From contig DGSO01000013.1 of assembly GCA_002393945.1 (NCBI GenBank), forward strand, positions 288,410-352,409: a stretch of DNA of 64,000 bases. The letters are read 5' to 3'. This DNA comes from Bacteroidales bacterium UBA4360 (GTDB taxonomy: Bacteria > Bacteroidota > Bacteroidia > Bacteroidales > UBA932). The stretch's first letter is position 1, and each line of letters starts with the position of its first letter. A program made the position numbers and the translations under genes. The notes under the pieces were generated by a model. That model was not told the DNA's origin. It saw only the letters and a list, made by a program, of their open reading frames with translations, and ran no database searches. Of the stretch, positions 34,640 through 42,459 are shown one piece after another.

Positions 34640-35518
34640 ATGAAAGGAATCGTTCTCGCCGGAGGTTCCGGCACCAGACTTTATCCGATAACCAAAGGAG
34701 TCAGCAAGCAACTCCTGCCCATCTATGACAAGCCGATGGTGTATTATCCCATCAGCGTGCTCATGCTGGCGGGGATACGCGACATCCTTATCATCAGCAC
34801 GCCGTATGACCTTCCTGGCTTTAGGCGCCTTTTAGGAGATGGTTCCGACTATGGTGTGCATTTCGAGTATGCAGAGCAGCCGAGCCCGGATGGTCTGGCA
34901 CAGGCTTTCATCATTGGAGAAAAATTCATTGGTAATGACAGCGTGTGCCTTGTGCTGGGCGACAACATCTTCCACGGCAGCGGTTTTATCGGTTTGCTGA
35001 AAAAGGCCGTGAAAGATGCCGAGGAAAACCAGAAAGCCACCGTTTTTGGATACTGGGTTTCGGACCCGCAGCGTTACGGCGTGGCCGAATTTGACAAGCA
35101 AGGCAATTGCCAGAGCATCGAGGAAAAGCCAAAGGAGCCCAAGAGCAATTATGCCGTAGTAGGCCTTTACTTCTACCCCAACAAGGTGGTCGATGTGGCC
35201 AAGCATATCAAACCAAGCGCCCGCGGCGAACTGGAAATAACGACCGTCAACCAAGAATTCCTGAAGGCCGGCGAACTCAAAGTTCAGGTCTTTGGCCGAG
35301 GCTTTGCCTGGCTGGACACCGGCACGCATGATTCTTTAGCCGAAGCTTCGATTTATATCGAAACCATAGAAAAACGCCAAGGCCTCAAAGTCGCCTGCCT
35401 GGAGGAGATTGCCTACCAGCAAGGCTGGGTCAGCGCGGATAAGCTTCGGGAGGTGGCCGGGCCGATGGCGAAGAACCAGTATGGGCAGTACCTTTTGCGG
35501 TTAGCAGATACAGAATAG
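34640..35518 (+). CDS. rfbA: Glucose-1-phosphate thymidylyltransferase, copy 1
   Basis: Makes dTDP-glucose from glucose 1-phosphate and dTTP. The 292-residue protein starts with AGGSGTRLYPITKGVSKQLLPIYDKP (7-32), has VLGDNIFHG and EEKPKEPKSNYAVVG, and ends in NQYGQYLLRL. Full length. It is about 85% identical by eye to the second copy at 54502, with many silent codon differences, so the two are not a recent duplication. The start is 1 base after the rubrerythrin stop. Confidence 0.95.
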   Translation: MKGIVLAGGSGTRLYPITKGVSKQLLPIYDKPMVYYPISVLMLAGIRDILIISTPYDLPGFRRLLGDGSDYGVHFEYAEQPSPDGLAQAFIIGEKFIGNDSVCLVLGDNIFHGSGFIGLLKKAVKDAEENQKATVFGYWVSDPQRYGVAEFDKQGNCQSIEEKPKEPKSNYAVVGLYFYPNKVVDVAKHIKPSARGELEITTVNQEFLKAGELKVQVFGRGFAWLDTGTHDSLAEASIYIETIEKRQGLKVACLEEIAYQQGWVSADKLREVAGPMAKNQYGQYLLRLADTE

Positions 35519-35524
35519 AGAGCA

Positions 35525-35541
35525 CATGCTTTGCAAGCATG
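35525..35541 (+). terminator. Small hairpin after rfbA copy 1
   Basis: CATGCT / AGCATG with the loop TTGCA, 7 bases after the rfbA stop, followed by a G-rich stretch rather than T-residues. It may mark the end of the rfbA transcript. Confidence 0.35.
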
Positions 35542-35568
35542 GGGGCGCTATTAAACGAGTAAACGGAT

Positions 35569-36042
35569 ATGACACAACTCTCAAATAAAGAGCATAACGC
35601 CCAAATGGCCGATATGGCGTCATTCGATGAGCAGATGCCATGCGTTGGAATCTTCTGGTATGACCCTCAGGAGCACTGCTTCTTTGGAGTTCATAAGAAA
35701 GAGGTTTCGCCGCGTGATGTTGAGGAGGCCGCAGAGAAAGGTGTGCCGTTTATAAACTATCCCAAACTGCACCGTAATATTTGGGCAAAAGAATATTTCA
35801 AGGCTCAGGCTAAACATATTGAAACTAAGTTCAAGGGAGACTATACTCAGGTGCCCCGTGGACGTGTTGCCTGGAATGTTGACAAATTCATCGTTTTGGT
35901 GGGCCATTGGGCCGAACCCGTCCTGGATGAATTAACAGAACTCATAGAGAAAGAGTTTTCACTTCCGTACTTTGAATTTGTTTACGATGAGCACTGGGAC
36001 TTGGGTCACGGATGGAGTGGAGATATGCCAGGGAGTCGGTAG
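35569..36042 (+). CDS. Conserved-looking hypothetical protein
   Basis: A 157-residue soluble protein that I cannot assign to a family. It opens with a short polar stretch, then MPCVGIFWYDPQEHCFFGVHKKEV. It contains YPKLHRNIWAKEYFKA, PRGRVAWNVDKFIVLVGHW and FEFVYDEHWDLGHGWS; the last has a high density of His, Asp and Trp. There is no signal peptide or membrane segment. It stands alone between rfbA and the membrane-protein cassette and could be cargo of the variable region. Confidence 0.65.
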   Translation: MTQLSNKEHNAQMADMASFDEQMPCVGIFWYDPQEHCFFGVHKKEVSPRDVEEAAEKGVPFINYPKLHRNIWAKEYFKAQAKHIETKFKGDYTQVPRGRVAWNVDKFIVLVGHWAEPVLDELTELIEKEFSLPYFEFVYDEHWDLGHGWSGDMPGSR

Positions 36043-36135
36043 GCATCACTGTTATGCTGAGCGAATAAAGGTACTAGTAAAGACAGTTGTATGATGCTTG
36101 CGTTGGAATAGGTGGAAGCTTGTAATATTATAGTT

Positions 36136-36642
36136 ATGGATTCGTCAATTATTTTAAGCATATGTCAAGTTGTTGCAGTAGCAATAATACCATTGGTGGT
36201 TTTTCTTGCGGGTAATGGTTACGAAAAGCGGAGAGCAAAAATTGAAGCCAAAAGGGACTTATTTTTTACATTAATGAGAAATCGCAAATCTTCAATGATT
36301 TTTAAAGAGAAGATTGATGCATTCAACTTGATTGATGTCGTTTTCCAAGATGATAAAAAGGTTCGCGCAGCGTGGAAAGATTATCTTGATGCTTTAAACC
36401 CGAATTCTCCAAATGTGCAGAATAGCAATTCATTTTTATTGGATTTACTATCAGAAATGGCGATATCTTTAGGATATAAAGAGCTTAAACAGACAGAAAT
36501 AGATCGGTTTTATGAGCCTCAGGGAATTATTGATGATTGGAACGATAATAAAGTAATACGAACAGAATTTACACGCGTATTAAAATCATCAAAGAGTTTT
36601 GCGGAAAGTTATAATGAACAACAGAATCAAGATAATGCTTAA
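36136..36642 (+). CDS. Membrane-anchored protein, first gene of a TIR-like/NDT cassette
   Basis: A 168-residue protein with one N-terminal transmembrane helix (about 4-25) followed by EKRRAKIEAKRDLFFTLMRNR and a helical cytosolic part (DAFNLIDVVFQDDKKVRAAWKDYLDAL). The pattern resembles a small family I remember as DUF6680, but I am not certain. A GTG at 36112 would add eight residues; the ATG at 36136 starts right before the membrane helix. The gene is strongly AT-rich compared with the locus and lies 70 bases before the next membrane-protein gene. Its role is unknown; context suggests a defence cassette. Confidence 0.65.
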   Translation: MDSSIILSICQVVAVAIIPLVVFLAGNGYEKRRAKIEAKRDLFFTLMRNRKSSMIFKEKIDAFNLIDVVFQDDKKVRAAWKDYLDALNPNSPNVQNSNSFLLDLLSEMAISLGYKELKQTEIDRFYEPQGIIDDWNDNKVIRTEFTRVLKSSKSFAESYNEQQNQDNA

Positions 36643-36712
36643 CACTTTACAATCGATATAAAAAACGTTCAGAAAAGACAATTATCGGTTTTGATTTATT
36701 AATTTAGAGTTT

Positions 36713-37204
36713 ATGATAGGTCTTGATAAACTATTGGTAAAAGTATTGGTGGACGAAAGCCAGGATGTTACTTCAGCTAATAGATTCGCGTTCTTTGCTA
36801 AAAGCGTAGAACAATCATTTAATTCCATGTCCTCCTTACAGAATTCTTTTTGGTGGTCGTTGCTTGTATTGTTGATTGTTTATTTGGTCAAACATTTTAC
36901 CTTAAAGACACCAAGTATCAGTAATTCATTGTTTAATGCAATAATTGAGTTCCCGAATGATATATGTATTGCTCTAATACCAATTATTATTGCTTGGGGC
37001 TCTAGACAAGGACAAGTATATGCTGGTTTTTATTTTGCTTTGATTGCCGTGATTCTAAATTTGCTTGTTTTATTAGGGCGTCATCATTCTGCAAAGTTTT
37101 ATAATAAAGGGAACAAGGTTATGCGAGCGCTTATCCCAATTCTTGTTTATGTTTGTGTTATATTTTTTTCGGCTATAGTATATTCATTAATTTCTGCATC
37201 ATGA
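36713..37204 (+). CDS. Multi-pass membrane protein of the cassette
   Basis: A 163-residue protein. After a polar N-terminal 45 residues come about four hydrophobic segments (near 47-62, 80-95, 102-120 and 138-160). No known domain is recognised. Its last codon region overlaps the following gene by the sequence ATGA (37201-37204), so translation of the two is coupled and their products probably work in fixed ratio at the membrane. Confidence 0.65.
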   Translation: MIGLDKLLVKVLVDESQDVTSANRFAFFAKSVEQSFNSMSSLQNSFWWSLLVLLIVYLVKHFTLKTPSISNSLFNAIIEFPNDICIALIPIIIAWGSRQGQVYAGFYFALIAVILNLLVLLGRHHSAKFYNKGNKVMRALIPILVYVCVIFFSAIVYSLISAS

Positions 37205-37929
37205 TAGTCAATGGTGAGGTTCTAATAATTGCATCCTCTATTTCTGTAATTGTAACGCTTGCGATACTTCTATATAATTTATTGTTAACAAAGAAGATCG
37301 AAAAACGTTATTCTGAAAAATTGAATAAAGTAGTCTTGGATGTGCAAAGAGAAGAAATTGAGAGTGAACAATACAAATTATCAGAGTCTATGACCGCCAC
37401 ATTCGAGAAATACGATGATGTTAATAATCTATTGTTTTATCCTCAAAATAAGCAGGTATATTTAAGTCACTCTGTGAATAATCTGTCCTTTTATAAAGAT
37501 TTGGGAATAGACTTCTCAAAATATACCGTTCAAGAGGGCTCTATTGCAGTGTTGATGCCGTTTCACAAATCTTTTGATAAACTATATTCTGCAATACGCA
37601 GAGCGTGTGATAGGGCTGGGTTTATATGTCATAGGAGCGATGAACAGTTCCTGTCATCTAATATTCTGAAGTATACTGTAGAGATGATTATTCAATCTCA
37701 ATTGGTAGTTGCTGTAATAGATGGGAGAAATCCAAATGTCTTTTATGAAATAGGTCTTACATACAGTATAGGAAAGCCCGTTATTCTGTTGTCGAATATT
37801 AAAGAAAAAGGTAATATTCCTTTTAATGTGCAATCAAATCAAACTGTCTGGTATAATAACACATCAGATTTGGATACGGAACTATATACTCGATTAGTAG
37901 ATATTAAGCAGTCCGAGAATTCAAAATAA
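37201..37929 (+). CDS. Membrane-anchored nucleoside 2-deoxyribosyltransferase/TIR-like protein
   Basis: A 242-residue protein with one transmembrane helix (about 6-29), a charged coiled-coil-like linker (30-70), and a C-terminal domain (about 113-200) with the pattern SIAVLMPFHKSFDKLYSAI, a helix, FICHRSDEQ, LVVAVIDG, then NPNVFYEIGLTYSIGKPVILL. This is the fold pattern shared by nucleoside 2-deoxyribosyltransferases and TIR-like defence domains; Glu183 in NPNVFYEIG is the likely catalytic acid. It may cleave a nucleotide such as NAD, or bind a nucleotide signal at the membrane. It is coupled to the previous gene (4-base overlap) and 7 bases before the next. The enzymatic idea is inferred from the fold only. 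Confidence 0.75.
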   Translation: MIVNGEVLIIASSISVIVTLAILLYNLLLTKKIEKRYSEKLNKVVLDVQREEIESEQYKLSESMTATFEKYDDVNNLLFYPQNKQVYLSHSVNNLSFYKDLGIDFSKYTVQEGSIAVLMPFHKSFDKLYSAIRRACDRAGFICHRSDEQFLSSNILKYTVEMIIQSQLVVAVIDGRNPNVFYEIGLTYSIGKPVILLSNIKEKGNIPFNVQSNQTVWYNNTSDLDTELYTRLVDIKQSENSK

Positions 37930-37936
37930 TTGAGAT

Positions 37937-38290
37937 ATGGAAATAACGGCCAATAATCTTAAAGTTCTAGAGCATGGTTGTATTGTCTTATCAAAAGATA
38001 GTGCCATGGACTTTATATTGGATGCAAATCATACAATTACTCTTCAATTTATTGTTGAACCAAATGAAAACCCGGGAGTAAAAGCAGAAGAAGTAAATGA
38101 AAATCACTTAAAAATTATTTGTAAAAATTTTGGTGAAAGCGGTCTTTCTCAAGGGCTAAAAAAACCTTTGAGTGTATTGAAACTAGGTTCCGGGAATCAT
38201 TTTTTCCTTCAATTCGCCGTTTCTTATATAGGAGCATCACGTGTCGTTTTTTATAGTTGGTTTACGGAAATAGACGCACAGAGAGAATAA
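37937..38290 (+). CDS. Small beta-rich protein closing the cassette
   Basis: A 117-residue soluble protein with alternating hydrophobic strands (TITLQFIVE, LKIICKNF, FLQFAVSYIG, RVVFYSWFTEI). It resembles a family that I recall as DUF6864, seen near defence genes, though I cannot confirm it. It starts 7 bases after the deoxyribosyltransferase-like gene and is AT-rich like the rest of the cassette. A regulator or partner of the effector is a reasonable guess. Confidence 0.6.
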   Translation: MEITANNLKVLEHGCIVLSKDSAMDFILDANHTITLQFIVEPNENPGVKAEEVNENHLKIICKNFGESGLSQGLKKPLSVLKLGSGNHFFLQFAVSYIGASRVVFYSWFTEIDAQRE

Positions 38291-38474
38291 ATAGTTTACA
38301 ATGAGTTATATAATTTCATCGTTTATTAAATCTGACTAAATCACAATAATAGTTTTCCACATTCATTTATTAACACATACCGCTCAATCATTTTATAGTA
38401 CATGTCAATCATTGACTTATCATTTATGAAAAGTGAGTATTAATTGAGAAATGCGCATATAACGACTTTTTGAA

Positions 38475-38502
38475 CACTTTCATCAGTTTTTTGATGAAAG
38501 TG
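38475..38502. terminator. 11-base hairpin between cassettes
   Basis: CACTTTCATCA (38475-38485) and TGATGAAAGTG (38492-38502) are perfect inverted arms around the loop GTTTTT. The element lies in the AT-rich gap 38291-38557, 185 bases after the 37937 gene and 56 bases before the next ATG. It could end the upstream transcript or sit in the leader of the next gene. No T-run follows. Confidence 0.5.
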
Positions 38503-38557
38503 ATATAGCGGCAGAGCAGCAGTTTATGTCGTTTCTATAGATAATAAAGCAACATTT

Positions 38558-39172
38558 ATGGATAAATCAATTCAAATCTCCTTAACGGAATTTATGGATT
38601 ATGTGAATTCTTCTGGCGCAGCCAAAGCAACAGTTGTTGTGCAGGCTAAGAGGAAGCGTGAGGAAGGTCACAATAAACAGGCAGATTACTGGATGCAATT
38701 TCGTAATACTGTGAAGAGTGTTCATTCATCTAATGGTACAAAAGATGATTTATATGAGGTTATTGAAAAAGTCCATGAAGATAGGATGGCCAACTATAAT
38801 GCGGCTGTCAATGGTTATGTTAAGTTTTGGGGAAAGAGGAAATTCGGCTGGATAGCGCCACCACGTAAAGTTGTTAATGTGAATGGAACCAGAGTTGCTC
38901 TTAATCCTGAACTTGGATTATCATACAAAGGAAAAATCTATTTCATTAAATTGTTTATTCATATAGACGAGATACTTGATAAGCGACATGCTGATCTGAT
39001 ATTAAGTTTGCTACATAATAAACTCGGAGACTATTTGCCCGAAGATACCAATGTTGCTGTATTGGATGTTATGCGAGGGAAATTATTCGAATTCAAAAAA
39101 GAGGATCATAAGATTACGCAATTGTTAGAAGCTGAAGGTGCAAGTTTTAATATATTATGGGATGCTTTGTAA
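38558..39172 (+). CDS. Unknown soluble protein in the accessory region
   Basis: A 204-residue protein that I do not recognise. It begins with SIQISLTEFMDYVNSSGAAKATVVVQAKRKREEGHNKQADYW, has a YVKFWGKRKFGWIAPPRKV stretch, and ends with LFEFKKEDHKITQLLEAEGASFNILWDAL. It has no membrane segment and no clear catalytic motif; Lys and Arg are frequent in the first third. It is AT-rich, has its own 267-base upstream gap with a hairpin, and sits among defence-like genes. Confidence 0.6.
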   Translation: MDKSIQISLTEFMDYVNSSGAAKATVVVQAKRKREEGHNKQADYWMQFRNTVKSVHSSNGTKDDLYEVIEKVHEDRMANYNAAVNGYVKFWGKRKFGWIAPPRKVVNVNGTRVALNPELGLSYKGKIYFIKLFIHIDEILDKRHADLILSLLHNKLGDYLPEDTNVAVLDVMRGKLFEFKKEDHKITQLLEAEGASFNILWDAL

Positions 39173-39372
39173 TATGACTATCATTTCCTATGTTGAATGA
39201 TAAGATGGCAGATTCTGCCGTGTCCTCAACTTTACATATTACCAAGAACTACCCCAAAGCAATCAACATAAGAAAACGTATAGAAATCCGTAGATCCGTA
39301 AATATATATTCGAATTTAAATTGTAACTTCTCTCACAACGACGATAAGTAAGATATTTTAATCTTCCTAACT

Positions 39373-40506
39373 ATGCCGGTCAACAAGAACCAACACTATG
39401 TCCCTCAATTCTACCAGCGCCGCTTCTCCGACGATGGTAAGAACGTTGGCGTCTACGTCGTTGACCAGCTAAAGTCCATCACCCAGGCACCCATAAAGTC
39501 TCAGGCTAGTGCCGACTACTTCTACACCAGCGACACCGAAAAGCCCGAGAATGTAGAGAAAGCCTTTTCCGGAATTGAAGGCATCGCCAATGAAATTATG
39601 CAGAAGCTAGATGCTGATCCCAGAGCTCCACTATCAAAAGAAGAAAGTTTCTCTCTATATACTTTTACGATTCTTCAACTTGGCCGTACTCTATCTCCGG
39701 TACAAGATACGCGCGAGATGGCTAATATGATGCTTAGAAAGGTCCTGAGGCTTGAAGTGGAGTTGAGTAAGAATAGTGATAACCCGGAGCTGGCAGACCT
39801 AAGAGATATTCAAGACGATGTCATAGATTCTATAACCTTGACTGAAGAAGCCGCTAAGAAGCTTGCCCTAGGCTCTTATCTACAAATGCTTCCTCTCTGC
39901 ATAGATCTCAAGAGCAAAGTCCTCATCAATGAGACACCTGTTCCTTTTATCACCAGTGATAATCCGGTGTGCCTTTACAATCCGTTCATGGAAAAGATGA
40001 GATATCCACTCAATGGACTTGGAGCCCGTGGGGCCGTTATCTACTTCCCCTTAAGTCCTAAATTGGCTCTTTTCATCTATGACGAAAACGTTTACAAAGT
40101 TGGGAATAGAAAACAATCATATGCCGAACTCCATAACGCTAACGACATCTATGAGCTGAACAAGTTGAGTATCGTGAACTGCAATCAAGTAAGTTACTAC
40201 CAGCCAAGCCTCACGAATGTCTCGACAATAGGGCAGATTTCTGCCACCGTTAAACCAATCCGTGAGCAAGAACCGGTGCAAGAGATTAGCGGCGTTATGG
40301 CCGATACCGGCAATGAAATTATAGGAGCCACTAACAACCCATACTGGTGCAAACTCAAGCTGGAATTCCTCAAGTATTGGGGAAGCTACGGTTGCCTTAC
40401 GCCAGATCGCTTTGATCAAAAGCAACACAGATATCGCGAGATTGCCTATCACAAAGATGAATTGATAGAGAGTTTCTTTGGCGATAAGATTAAGAAACGC
40501 AAATAA
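39373..40506 (+). CDS. DUF4238-like protein
   Basis: A 377-residue protein starting MPVNKNQHYVPQFYQRRFS, the QHYVPxxYxxxF opening that defines DUF4238 proteins. The family has no assigned biochemical function; members occur widely, often near mobile or defence genes. A middle SDNPVCLYNPF segment and a FPLSPKLALFIYD segment fit the family pattern as I recall it. Single gene, with an AT-rich 200-base upstream gap containing no promoter match. Confidence 0.8.
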   Translation: MPVNKNQHYVPQFYQRRFSDDGKNVGVYVVDQLKSITQAPIKSQASADYFYTSDTEKPENVEKAFSGIEGIANEIMQKLDADPRAPLSKEESFSLYTFTILQLGRTLSPVQDTREMANMMLRKVLRLEVELSKNSDNPELADLRDIQDDVIDSITLTEEAAKKLALGSYLQMLPLCIDLKSKVLINETPVPFITSDNPVCLYNPFMEKMRYPLNGLGARGAVIYFPLSPKLALFIYDENVYKVGNRKQSYAELHNANDIYELNKLSIVNCNQVSYYQPSLTNVSTIGQISATVKPIREQEPVQEISGVMADTGNEIIGATNNPYWCKLKLEFLKYWGSYGCLTPDRFDQKQHRYREIAYHKDELIESFFGDKIKKRK

Positions 40507-40509
40507 CCC

Positions 40510-40746
40510 ATGTCCGTCCTCTTGTACCTCACCAGCCTCTCCGGCAAACTTTTCCTCTCCACAGAAGAAAGGATAAACATTGGAGTGTATCTTGGCTTCC
40601 TCAAAACCAGGCTAAAAAACTGGACCCATTCCTGTGACTACAGGAGCAGACAGTCTTTGGATCTTTCGACCGAGATCCCCATCCTCCTCGCCAATCCCAT
40701 CCTGGCTATGGCCGACAAGCCTTCCTATAGCTTAGTATCATTGTAA
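40510..40746 (+). CDS. Doubtful small ORF
   Basis: A 78-codon frame starting 3 bases after the DUF4238-like gene. The product has no recognisable motif and an unusual Ser/Leu-rich composition. It might be a coupled small protein or a remnant; close spacing is the only argument in favour. Confidence 0.25.
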   Translation: MSVLLYLTSLSGKLFLSTEERINIGVYLGFLKTRLKNWTHSCDYRSRQSLDLSTEIPILLANPILAMADKPSYSLVSL

Positions 40747-40822
40747 CGCAAAAAGGAGATAAATAGATAAACGCATATGGGCCGATAGGTCGATACCATC
40801 CCCAACGCCCACCCTATTATTC

Positions 40823-40845
40823 GATTCCGCCCCGGAATCAAATAC
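40823..40845 (+). repeat. 23-base degenerate repeat, copy 1
   Basis: Matches 46928-46950 at 20 of 23 positions (both end GAATCAAATAC). This copy also contains GATTCCG/CGGAATC inverted arms. Each copy lies in the gap before a sugar-gene block (capF and wecB). Confidence 0.55.
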
Positions 40846-40914
40846 AGAGGAAGAATGACGTGATCCACGTTTATGATTGTAAAACGGACAACCGCGCAAG
40901 CCCCGGGGATATGA

Positions 40915-41091
40915 CCCACGAGCGTGAGCAGGCTCGACACGGTCAATACGAGGAGGAAGGGCGAAGCTCAACATGAGGCACGCATGAGAGAGCAACAGCT
41001 CCACGGATGGAGCAGAGCCAAGAAAGAAGCCCTCATTCGTGGTGATATTGAAACGTTAAAACAAGCATCAAAGAAGAAGGATTTATCCTGA
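40915..41091 (+). pseudogene. C-terminal remnant of a GIY-YIG-type nuclease
   Basis: One open frame ends with EARMREQQLHGWSRAKKEALI followed by a Lys-rich tail and TGA at 41089. This matches the C-terminal motif (REKQxKGWxRxKKxALI) of small GIY-YIG proteins. The N-terminal catalytic part with GIY and YIG is absent, and a stop codon lies directly upstream at 40912. It is a relic, probably not expressed. Confidence 0.55.
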
Positions 41092-41206
41092 GCTTGTCGA
41101 AGGAAGATAGTGGTAAGATAGTGGTAAGATAGATGTATGGTCGATGGTTCGACGGGCTCACCATAGGGGGCCGATATTAATAAGGTAATAAAGCAATAAC
41201 GATATA

Positions 41207-42412
41207 ATGAAGATACTTGTAACAGGAGCCAAGGGGTTCGTTGGAAAGAACCTCTGTTGGGCGCTGAAGAATATTGCCGATGGCAAGGACCGGCGGTTCC
41301 CGCAGCTGCAGATTGACGGAGTCTTTGAGTACGATCTGGATTCCACACCCGAGCAGCTGGACCAGTGGTGTCGCGATGCCGACTTTGTGTTCAATCTGGC
41401 GGGTGTGAACCGCCCCCAGAACCAGGAGGAGTTTATGCAAGGCAACTTTGGCTTTGCCAGCACCCTGCTGGATACCCTCAAGAAGCACCATAACACCTGC
41501 CCTGTGATGCTCAGCAGCAGCCAGCAGGCCAGTCTCACCGGCCGCTTTGGCAACAGCGAGTATGGCCGAAGCAAGAAGGCTGGCGAAGACCTGTTCCTAG
41601 AATACGGCCGCGAGACGGGCGCCAAGGTCTTGGTGTACCGCTTCCCGAACCTCTTTGGCAAGTGGTGCCGCCCCAACTATAACAGTGCTGTGGCTACCTT
41701 CTGCAACGCCTTTGCCAACGACCTCCCTTACACCGTCAACGACCGCAGTGTAGAACTGGAACTGCTCTACATTGACGACCTTGTGGACGAGATGATAGCA
41801 GGCTTGCAGGGCAAAGAGCACCATTGCGAGTTTGATGGCCTCGACGTACTGCCGCAGGCAGACGGCAAGTATTGCTATTGCCCTGTGACGCATCATGTCA
41901 CCCTTGGTGGAATTGTAGAACTCCTCAAGAGCTTCACCGAGCAGCCCAAGACCCTGATGATTCCTGAGATTCCCGCTGGCAGTTTTGCCAAGAAGCTATA
42001 CAGCACCTATCTCAGCTACCTGCCTTACGAGAAGACCGCTTTTGACCTGAAGATGAATGTGGACGACCGCGGCAGCTTCACCGAGCTGGTTCACACGCTA
42101 AATGCGGGTCAGGTAAGCATCAACATCTCCAAACCTGGCATCACCAAAGGTCAGCACTGGCACAACACCAAATTTGAGCAGTTCATCGTAGTGAAAGGCC
42201 ACGGCCTCATCCAGCAACGCAACCTCAACGATCCTGAAGGTAAGGTGCTGGAGTGGGAAGTCTCAGGCGACCACATCCAAGCCGTCCACATGCTCCCCGG
42301 CTACACCCACAACATCATCAACCTTTCTGAGACGGAGGATTTGGTGACAGTGATGTATTGTAACGAGATCTTCAATCCGGGTAAACCCGATACCTTCTTC
42401 GAGAAGGTTTGA
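41207..42412 (+). CDS. capF: CapF-type bifunctional UDP-sugar epimerase/reductase
   Basis: Acts after CapE in UDP-L-FucNAc synthesis; the known CapF has a cupin epimerase domain and an SDR reductase domain. The 401-residue protein has the N-terminal Rossmann motif TGAKGFVGKN (6-15), SSSQQASLTG and YGRSKKAGE (YxxxK), then a C-terminal cupin (about 285-400) with GQHWHNTKFEQFIVVKGHG and PGYTHNIINL metal ligands. Together with capG and capE directly downstream it forms a complete L-FucNAc module, in the order F-G-E instead of the staphylococcal E-F-G. Confidence 0.9.
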   Translation: MKILVTGAKGFVGKNLCWALKNIADGKDRRFPQLQIDGVFEYDLDSTPEQLDQWCRDADFVFNLAGVNRPQNQEEFMQGNFGFASTLLDTLKKHHNTCPVMLSSSQQASLTGRFGNSEYGRSKKAGEDLFLEYGRETGAKVLVYRFPNLFGKWCRPNYNSAVATFCNAFANDLPYTVNDRSVELELLYIDDLVDEMIAGLQGKEHHCEFDGLDVLPQADGKYCYCPVTHHVTLGGIVELLKSFTEQPKTLMIPEIPAGSFAKKLYSTYLSYLPYEKTAFDLKMNVDDRGSFTELVHTLNAGQVSINISKPGITKGQHWHNTKFEQFIVVKGHGLIQQRNLNDPEGKVLEWEVSGDHIQAVHMLPGYTHNIINLSETEDLVTVMYCNEIFNPGKPDTFFEKV

Positions 42413-42441
42413 TTCGCGAGATTCGTTTAATTCGTGTTCGA
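42411..42441 (+). repeat. Short 9-base tandem units before capG
   Basis: ATTCG-starting 9-mers (ATTCGCGAG, ATTCGTTTA, ATTCGTGTT) follow each other directly in the capF-capG gap. Similar ATTCGTGTAATTCGTG-type sequences are, as I recall, common between Bacteroidota genes. Confidence 0.4.
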
Positions 42442-42459
42442 AACAAAGAAAAAGAATAT

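Larger units (their letters stand above)
40747..41206. other. Intergenic scar region upstream of capF
   Basis: No intact gene. It contains a 23-base sequence shared with the region before wecB (40823-40845), a GIY-YIG tail remnant (40915-41091), CCTGAGCTTGTCGAAGG (41087-41103), an 11-base direct repeat AAGATAGTGGT at 41104 and 41115, and GGTTCGACGGGCTCACCAT (41146-41164). The mix looks like leftovers of past insertions at the edge of a sugar block. Confidence 0.6.

Noticed and set aside
36043..36080. Another dispersed-repeat copy (GTTATGCTGAGCGAAT)
   Set aside because: Only a short weak resemblance to the repeat; the GAGAAATCT end is missing.
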